Shown here one piece after another: positions 59,193 to 64,000 of a DNA stretch of 64,000 nt (position 1 is the stretch's first letter; the number at the start of each line of letters is the position of its first letter). Origin of the DNA: Geodermatophilus poikilotrophus (GTDB lineage: Bacteria; Actinomycetota; Actinomycetes; Mycobacteriales; Geodermatophilaceae); assembly GCF_900111455.1 (NCBI RefSeq), contig NZ_FOIE01000002.1:527663-591662 (forward strand), written 5' to 3'. The position numbers and the translations under genes were made by a program. The notes under the pieces are model-generated. The model had not been told where the DNA came from, made no database searches, and saw nothing but the letters and a program-made list of their open reading frames with translations.

Positions 59193-60725
59193 TCACTCGT
59201 CGAGGACCAGCGACGGGGTGTCGACCCGCAGGGTCTGGCCGCGGAAGAACTCCGGGTGCCGCGCCCGCCAGACGAGCATCAGGACCGCGCCGAGGAGCAG
59301 CAGTCCGATCCCGACGACGAAGACGCTGCCGATGCCGAACACCGAGGAGCCGCTGCCGTAGGCGGGGTCGAGGGTGTCGACCGCCGTCTGGACGAACACC
59401 GCGGTCAGCATCAGGGCGCCCAGCAGCGGCAAGACGCCCTTGAACACCAGGTCCCGCGTGCTGCGCCGCAGCTCGTGCCGGAAGTACCAGACGCAGGCGT
59501 AGGCGGTCAGCCCGTAGTAGAAGCAGATCATCAGGCCCAGCGCGTAGATGGTGTCGATGAGCACGTTCTCGCTGATGATCGTCATGCCCACGTAGAACGC
59601 CGCCGTGGCGGCCCCGGCGACCAGGGTGGCGGTCGACGGCACGCGGAAGCGCGGGTGCACCTCCGCCAGCCGCTGGGGCAGTGCCCCGTAGGTGCCCATC
59701 GCCAGCATGGTCCGGGTGGTCGGCAGGAACGTCGTCTGCAGCGACGACGCCGAGCTGGCGACCACGGCGAGGAACAGCAGGAACGCCAGACCCGGGCCCA
59801 TGACCGGGCCGGCCAGGGCGGCGAAGACGTTGTCCCCGGTGTCGGGGTTGCCCAGGCCGGTGCCCTCGGTCCCGATGCCCGCGTACACCTGCACGACGAT
59901 CGCCACGCCGACGTAGGTCACGATGATGACGAGCATGGTCAGCAGGGCGGCCCGGCCCGGGGTGCGGGCGCTCCCGGCGGTCTCCTCGTTGACCGTCAGG
60001 CAGGTGTCCCAGCCCCAGTAGATGAACAGCGACAGGGACAGCCCGGCGGTGAAGGCGCTGAAGCTGGTGATGGCGGTCGGGTCCAACCAGGACAGCTCGA
60101 ACGGGATGGCACCCGGCGCGGAACCGGACTTGACCAGCGCCAGGACGGCGAACACCGCGAGCACGGCCATCTGGAAGCCGACCAGCACGTACTGCACCCG
60201 CTTGGTGGCCTCCACCCCGCGGTAGGTGATCCAGGTGGCGACGGCGACGAACGCCACGCAGGTGAGGGCGTTGACGACCGTGTTGTCGCCGAGCGTCGCC
60301 ACCGACTCCGAGCCGGTGAGCTCGCCGAGCAGCAGGTAGAAGAAGGACACCGCCACGCCGGCGAGGTTCGACAGCACGATGACGGTGGCCAGCAGCGCCC
60401 CCCATCCGCACAGCCAGCCGACGTAGGGGTTGAACGCCTTGGTCGTCCAGGTGAAGGACGTCCCGCAGTCCGGCGCCACCCGGTTGAGCTCCCGGTAGGC
60501 GTAGGCGACCAGCAGCATCGGCAGGAAGCCGGCCAGGAAGATGGCCGGCATCTGCAGGCCGACCTCGGTCACCGTGGGACCGAGGGTGGCCGTCAGCGCG
60601 TACACCGGCGCGATGCTCGAGACCCCGAGCACCACGCTGGCCAGCAGACCCACCGAGTTGGTGGACAACCCCTTCGTCCGCAGATCGGTCTGCTGCCCGG
60701 TCCCCCGGTCCTGTCCCACCGCCAT
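59193..60725 (-). CDS. APC-superfamily amino acid/polyamine permease
   Basis: A 510-residue membrane protein with 12-13 helices. It begins with the APC-type helix 1 (LLASVVLGVSSIAPVYALTATLG) and has the conserved Gly-rich helix 3 and FIYWGWDTCLTVNEETAG in the helix-6 area. Adjacent, divergent amine-catabolism genes suggest it imports agmatine, putrescine or a related amine. ATG 60725 follows AGGAGG. It shares a 405-base divergent region with the agmatinase gene. Confidence 0.87.
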   Translation of the reverse strand: MAVGQDRGTGQQTDLRTKGLSTNSVGLLASVVLGVSSIAPVYALTATLGPTVTEVGLQMPAIFLAGFLPMLLVAYAYRELNRVAPDCGTSFTWTTKAFNPYVGWLCGWGALLATVIVLSNLAGVAVSFFYLLLGELTGSESVATLGDNTVVNALTCVAFVAVATWITYRGVEATKRVQYVLVGFQMAVLAVFAVLALVKSGSAPGAIPFELSWLDPTAITSFSAFTAGLSLSLFIYWGWDTCLTVNEETAGSARTPGRAALLTMLVIIVTYVGVAIVVQVYAGIGTEGTGLGNPDTGDNVFAALAGPVMGPGLAFLLFLAVVASSASSLQTTFLPTTRTMLAMGTYGALPQRLAEVHPRFRVPSTATLVAGAATAAFYVGMTIISENVLIDTIYALGLMICFYYGLTAYACVWYFRHELRRSTRDLVFKGVLPLLGALMLTAVFVQTAVDTLDPAYGSGSSVFGIGSVFVVGIGLLLLGAVLMLVWRARHPEFFRGQTLRVDTPSLVLDE

Positions 60726-61012
60726 GCGGCCCTCCTGTCGTCGCACCGCTGTCAGCGGCCGGTCGGCGGCACGGCAGTGTGCCGCGCCTCACACGGGACA
60801 GCAGGCCAGTCCCCCGCCCCACGGGGAAGAGGCCACGCTGTACACCCGGCTCGAGCTCCGTCGACACTCCGGCACGACCGCGGCCGACGGATCCGAGCGC
60901 GAGGAGCATGCACCACGACCGTTTCGCGCGTGTGTCTTCGAGCACCGCGCTCATTCCGTCGTGTGATAGCGAACGGTGCAGACCCCTGGATCCGAACACG
61001 CCAGTCCGGGGC

Positions 61013-61041
61013 TTGGCATGCCGGAAACCGTCGTCTAGCGT
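61013..61041 (+). promoter_or_regulatory. Promoter of the agmatinase-amine oxidase operon
   Basis: TTGGCA (61013-61018), a 17-base spacer and TAGCGT (61036-61041). Both hexamers agree with actinobacterial housekeeping promoters (TTGnCA, TAnnnT). The start codon lies about 85 bases from the predicted transcript start. Confidence 0.6.
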
Positions 61042-61054
61042 GTCTCCGGACACG
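61039..61054. promoter_or_regulatory. Palindromic operator overlapping the -10 element
   Basis: CGTGTC-TCCG-GACACG is a perfect 6-bp inverted repeat that overlaps the last three bases of the -10 and the start of transcription, where a repressor would block the promoter. The regulator is not in the window. Confidence 0.5.
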
Positions 61055-61130
61055 GATTCCGTTGTCCAGGTGGGTTCTGATTACTCGTCCTCGCCTTCTC
61101 CTCCCGCACGACCGATCGGACCTCGACCCC

Positions 61131-62171
61131 ATGACGCGCTACGGCGCCCAGTTCGGGCCTGACATCACCTACCTCGGCGTCGACCGCTGCGACCTGTCCG
61201 ACCCGGCGTCGTACGCCGGCGCCGACGTCGTCGTCCTCGGCGCCCCCTTCGACGGCGGCACCTCGCACCGTCCGGGCACCCGCTTCGGCCCGCAGGCGAT
61301 CCGGATGACCGACTACCTGGCCCACGACGGGTCCCGGCCCAGCCTGGCGCTGCGCACCGACGGCCTGCGCGACCTGCGGGTGCTCGACGCCGGGGACGTG
61401 GAGATGTACTCCGGCGACATCGAGACGGCGCTGGGCGCACTCGAGGCCGCGGTGGAGACCGTGGCTCGCAGCGGCGCGATCCCCGTCGTCCTGGGCGGGG
61501 ACCACTCCATCGCCTTCGCCGACGCCAAGGGCGTGGCCAACGTGCTCGGTCACGGGCGCGTCTCGATGATCCACTTCGACGCGCACGCCGACACCGGCGA
61601 CATCGAGTTCGGCTCGCTGTGGGGCCACGGTCAGCCGATGCGGCGGCTCATCGAGTCCGGGGCGCTGCGCGGCGACCGGTTCCTGCAGGTCGGGCTGCGC
61701 GGCTACTGGCCGCCGCCGGAGACGCTGGACTGGATGGCCGCGCAGCGGATGCGGTCCTACGAGATGACCGAGATCGGCCACCGCGGCCTCGACGCCTGCC
61801 TCACCGAGGCGTCGGCCATCGCCACCGACGAGTGCGACGGCGTGTTCCTGTCCGTCGACATCGACGTCTGCGACCCCGGGCACGCGCCCGGCACCGGGAC
61901 GCCGGAGCCGGGCGGGCTCACCGCCCGCCAGCTGCTCGACGCCGTGCGCCGGCTCTGCCTGGAGCTGCCCGTGGTCGGCGTCGACGTCGTCGAGGTCAGC
62001 CCGCCCTACGACCACGCCGACATCACCGCGGCGCTGGCCAACCGGGTCGTGCTCGAGGCGCTCTCGGCCATCGCCCGCCGCCGTCGCGACGCCCGCGACG
62101 GCACCCGCTGGGACCCGTCGGTCCCCCTGCTCGCGAACCGCCCCGACACCACCCAGGAGAACCCGTCATGA
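61131..62171 (+). CDS. speB: Agmatinase / ureohydrolase family protein
   Basis: A 346-residue manganese ureohydrolase. The three metal motifs are GGDHSIAF, MIHFDAHADTGD and SVDIDVCDPGHAPGTGTPEPGG. It cleaves a guanidino compound, most often agmatine to putrescine and urea; guanidinobutyrate is an alternative. Neighbouring permease and amine oxidase genes fit an agmatine- or diamine-catabolic route. ATG 61131 opens it; the frame is open far upstream but its composition is not coding. The stop overlaps the amine oxidase start (ATGA). Confidence 0.87.
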   Translation: MTRYGAQFGPDITYLGVDRCDLSDPASYAGADVVVLGAPFDGGTSHRPGTRFGPQAIRMTDYLAHDGSRPSLALRTDGLRDLRVLDAGDVEMYSGDIETALGALEAAVETVARSGAIPVVLGGDHSIAFADAKGVANVLGHGRVSMIHFDAHADTGDIEFGSLWGHGQPMRRLIESGALRGDRFLQVGLRGYWPPPETLDWMAAQRMRSYEMTEIGHRGLDACLTEASAIATDECDGVFLSVDIDVCDPGHAPGTGTPEPGGLTARQLLDAVRRLCLELPVVGVDVVEVSPPYDHADITAALANRVVLEALSAIARRRRDARDGTRWDPSVPLLANRPDTTQENPS

Positions 62172-64000
62172 CCGAGCTCGCGACGTCCTGCCACGCCTCC
62201 GGCGCGGCCGGCGGGCCCGCGGCCACCGGCACCCCGCACCCGCTCGACCCGTTGACCGCCGACGAGTTCCGCGCCGCGGCGGCGATCCTGCGCCGGGACA
62301 GGGACGTCGACGAGCGCTGGCGGTTCGCGTCCATCGAGCTGCGCGAACCGGCCAAGGACGTCGTCCGCGCGTTCGCCCCCGGCGACCCGATCCGCCGCGA
62401 GGCCCGGGTGACCGTCTGGAGCCGCGACGAGGGGACGCCGTACAAGGCGGTCGTCTCGCTCACCGATGACGCCGTCGTCTCCTGGGAGGCGGTGCCCGGC
62501 GAGCAGGCCAACATGACCCTCGACGAGTGGCACGAGGCGCACGAGGTGCTCATCCAGCACCCGGCCGTCGTCGAGGCGCTGACCAAGCGCGGCATCACCG
62601 ACCTCGACCTCGTCCTCATCGACACCTGGGCCTACGGCCACTCGCTGATCCCCCAGGGCCTGCAGGACCGCCGGGTCGGCTGGACCGACGTCTGGCGCCG
62701 CTCGGTGCACGGCGGCAACCCCTACGCCAACCCCGTCATGGGCCTGCACTTCGTCGTCGACCTCAACACGATGGAGCTGCTCCAGGTCGAGGACAACCCG
62801 CCCCCGGCGCAGGCCCCGGTCATGGGCGAGTACGTGCCCTCCCTGGTGCCGGGCCTGCAGCCGCGCACCGACGTCAAGCCGCTGGAGATCACCCAGCCCG
62901 AGGGCGTCTCGTTCGCCCTCGACGGGCACGAGCTGCGGTGGCAGAACTGGACGATGCGGCTGGGCTTCAACCACCGCGAGGGCCTGGTCATCCACCGGGT
63001 CGCCTACGACGGGCGCCCGATCGCGCACCGGATGTCGTTCGCGGAGATGGTCGTGCCCTACCGCGACCCCAGCCCCGACCACCACCGCCGCACCGCGTTC
63101 GACGTCGGCGAGTGGGGTCTGGGCTTCATGACGACGTCGCTGAAGCTCGGCTGCGACTGCCTCGGCGAGATCACCTACGTCGACGCCGTCCTGCACGACA
63201 CCCGCGGCGAGCCCTACACGATCGAGAACGCCATCTGCCTGCACGAGGAGGACGACGGCGTGCTGTGGAAGCACGTCGACGAGCAGGCCGGCGCCGAGGT
63301 GCGCCGTTCGCGGCGGATGGTCGTCTCCTTCCACGCCACGGTGGCCAACTACGAGTACCTGACCTACTGGCGCTTCTACCAGGACGGCACGATCCAGTGC
63401 GAGGTCCGCGCCACCGGGATCATGGTGACCAGCGCCTACGAGGGCACCCCGCCCGCCTACGGCACCGTCGTCGACGAGCGCACCTACGCGCCGATCCACC
63501 AGCACTTCGTCGTCGCGCGGCTCGACATGGAGGTCGACGGCCCGGAGAATACCGTCGTCGTCACCGAGAGCGAGGCGCTGCCGGTGTCGGACGACAACCC
63601 GTACGGCCTCGCCGTCGTGACCCGCAGCCGCGCGGTGGAGACCGAGGCCGAGGGGCGGCTGGACGTCGACTTCGCCACCCAGCGCAGCTTCAAGGTGGTC
63701 AACCGGACCAAGCCGAACCGGCTGGGGACGGCGCCCGGCTACAAGCTGTACCCGAACTCGGCACTGCCCGCGATCGCCCACGCGGACGCTCCGTTCCGGC
63801 TGCGGGCGCAGGTCATCGACCACCCGGTGTGGGTGAGCCGGTTCGACGAGGAGGAGCGCTGGCCCTCCGGCGAGTTCTGCAACCAGAGCCGCCGCGACGC
63901 CGGCCTGCCGGAGTGGACGAAGGCCGACCGGCCGGTGGCCGACACCGACCTGGTGCTCTGGCACGTGTTCGGCATCCACCACGTGCCGCGCCCCGAGGAC
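62168..64000 (+). CDS. Copper amine oxidase (partial, 3' end outside)
   Basis: At least 611 residues of a primary-amine oxidase; the family is about 640-670 long, so a few dozen residues are missing beyond the edge. The catalytic base is D312 in TAFDVGEWGLGF, the tyrosine that becomes topaquinone is Y395 in VANYEYLTYW, and copper ligands are H444 and H446 (HQHF) with a third from H604 or H605 (IHHVPRP). It would oxidise a primary amine to an aldehyde, ammonia and H2O2. ATG 62168 overlaps the speB stop by four bases. It acts with the agmatinase and permease. Confidence 0.93.
   Translation, partial: MTELATSCHASGAAGGPAATGTPHPLDPLTADEFRAAAAILRRDRDVDERWRFASIELREPAKDVVRAFAPGDPIRREARVTVWSRDEGTPYKAVVSLTDDAVVSWEAVPGEQANMTLDEWHEAHEVLIQHPAVVEALTKRGITDLDLVLIDTWAYGHSLIPQGLQDRRVGWTDVWRRSVHGGNPYANPVMGLHFVVDLNTMELLQVEDNPPPAQAPVMGEYVPSLVPGLQPRTDVKPLEITQPEGVSFALDGHELRWQNWTMRLGFNHREGLVIHRVAYDGRPIAHRMSFAEMVVPYRDPSPDHHRRTAFDVGEWGLGFMTTSLKLGCDCLGEITYVDAVLHDTRGEPYTIENAICLHEEDDGVLWKHVDEQAGAEVRRSRRMVVSFHATVANYEYLTYWRFYQDGTIQCEVRATGIMVTSAYEGTPPAYGTVVDERTYAPIHQHFVVARLDMEVDGPENTVVVTESEALPVSDDNPYGLAVVTRSRAVETEAEGRLDVDFATQRSFKVVNRTKPNRLGTAPGYKLYPNSALPAIAHADAPFRLRAQVIDHPVWVSRFDEEERWPSGEFCNQSRRDAGLPEWTKADRPVADTDLVLWHVFGIHHVPRPED

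Larger units (their letters stand above)
60726..61130. other. Divergent regulatory region of the amine-catabolism genes
   Basis: No gene was found. The right part holds a well-formed promoter and a palindrome (61013-61054). The start codon ATG 61131 has no strong binding site nearby, only TCTCCTCCC on the wrong strand, so its initiation is unusual. Confidence 0.5.

Noticed and set aside
56322-62171. A very long open plus-strand frame spanning the TetR, MMPL and permease region
   Set aside because: Only its last part (61131-62171) is a real gene, the agmatinase. The rest is a GC-rich shadow of TetR/MMPL in another frame and the antisense of the permease, with repetitive Gly/Arg/Ala composition and no family motifs.
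1-64000. tRNA, rRNA, riboswitch or phage/plasmid origin
   Set aside because: I looked for cloverleaf-like arms with CCA-type ends, conserved rRNA segments, and iteron or integrase genes and saw none; a tRNAscan or Infernal run would settle it.

Overview
The window is very GC-rich DNA (low-to-mid 70s percent by eye) with many GTG starts, 4-base ATGA/GTGA gene overlaps and purine-rich ribosome binding sites. The gene set (five-helix succinate dehydrogenase anchor, lutABC, PASTA kinase, actinobacterial pyruvate carboxylase, many small lineage-specific proteins) points to a high-GC actinobacterium, most likely of the Geodermatophilaceae (Blastococcus, Geodermatophilus or Modestobacter type). That placement is inferred from gene style, not from a search. 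No rRNA, tRNA or CRISPR array was recognised. LAYOUT. 1-9.2 kb: the 3' tail of a Ser/Thr/Pro-rich repeat protein, an acyl-CoA dehydrogenase, a hemerythrin-domain protein, small membrane and STAS proteins, a broken glycerophosphodiesterase, and a minus-strand operon of glutamine amidotransferase, MFS exporter and a four-part NhaA / thioredoxin-like / cNMP-binding / redox-like fusion. 9.4-13.1 kb: a tightly coupled operon with a small unknown protein followed by the succinate dehydrogenase anchor, flavoprotein and iron-sulfur subunits. 13.1-16.3 kb: an accessory stretch with an IS110 remnant and a 1.17-kb element whose two ends are inverted copies of the 3' end of an IS5-type transposase gene, carrying a glyoxalase and an HxlR regulator. 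16.5-31 kb: a GH13 glucosidase and a duplicated scrap of its 3' end, pyrophosphatase, a YdiJ-like FAD/Fe-S dehydrogenase with a MalY/PatB aminotransferase, a patatin, a doubly frameshifted intradiol dioxygenase and an intact glycerophosphodiesterase. 30-42 kb: zinc alcohol dehydrogenase, rhodanese, DUF1622 protein, a Brp/Blh carotenoid dioxygenase, a DUF1540 protein and a degenerate ABC ATPase each behind a putative iron box, threonine deaminase, an HSL-type hydrolase and a dead flavin monooxygenase. 42-51.6 kb: lutABC lactate oxidation, a PASTA kinase and pyruvate carboxylase. 51.7-56.2 kb: an alcohol dehydrogenase, MIP18/DUF59 protein and amidohydrolase operon divergent from a GAF-AAA-Fis activator. 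This matches the accessory half of actinobacterial propane-monooxygenase (mim/prm) clusters, but the monooxygenase genes are missing. 56.3-64 kb: a TetR-MMPL pair behind a long perfect palindrome, then a divergent amine-catabolism unit (APC permease; agmatinase plus copper amine oxidase) running off the right edge. HOW IT FITS TOGETHER. The core is aerobic respiration and anaplerosis: succinate, lactate and D-2-hydroxyacids feed the quinone pool and pyruvate carboxylase refills the TCA cycle. Around it sit scavenging and detoxification modules for amines, glucosides, methylglyoxal-like compounds and alcohols. The interest lies in the decay and remodelling: at least five broken genes, two IS remnants, dispersed hairpin-like repeats in gene spacers, and an operon that seems to have lost its catalytic core.
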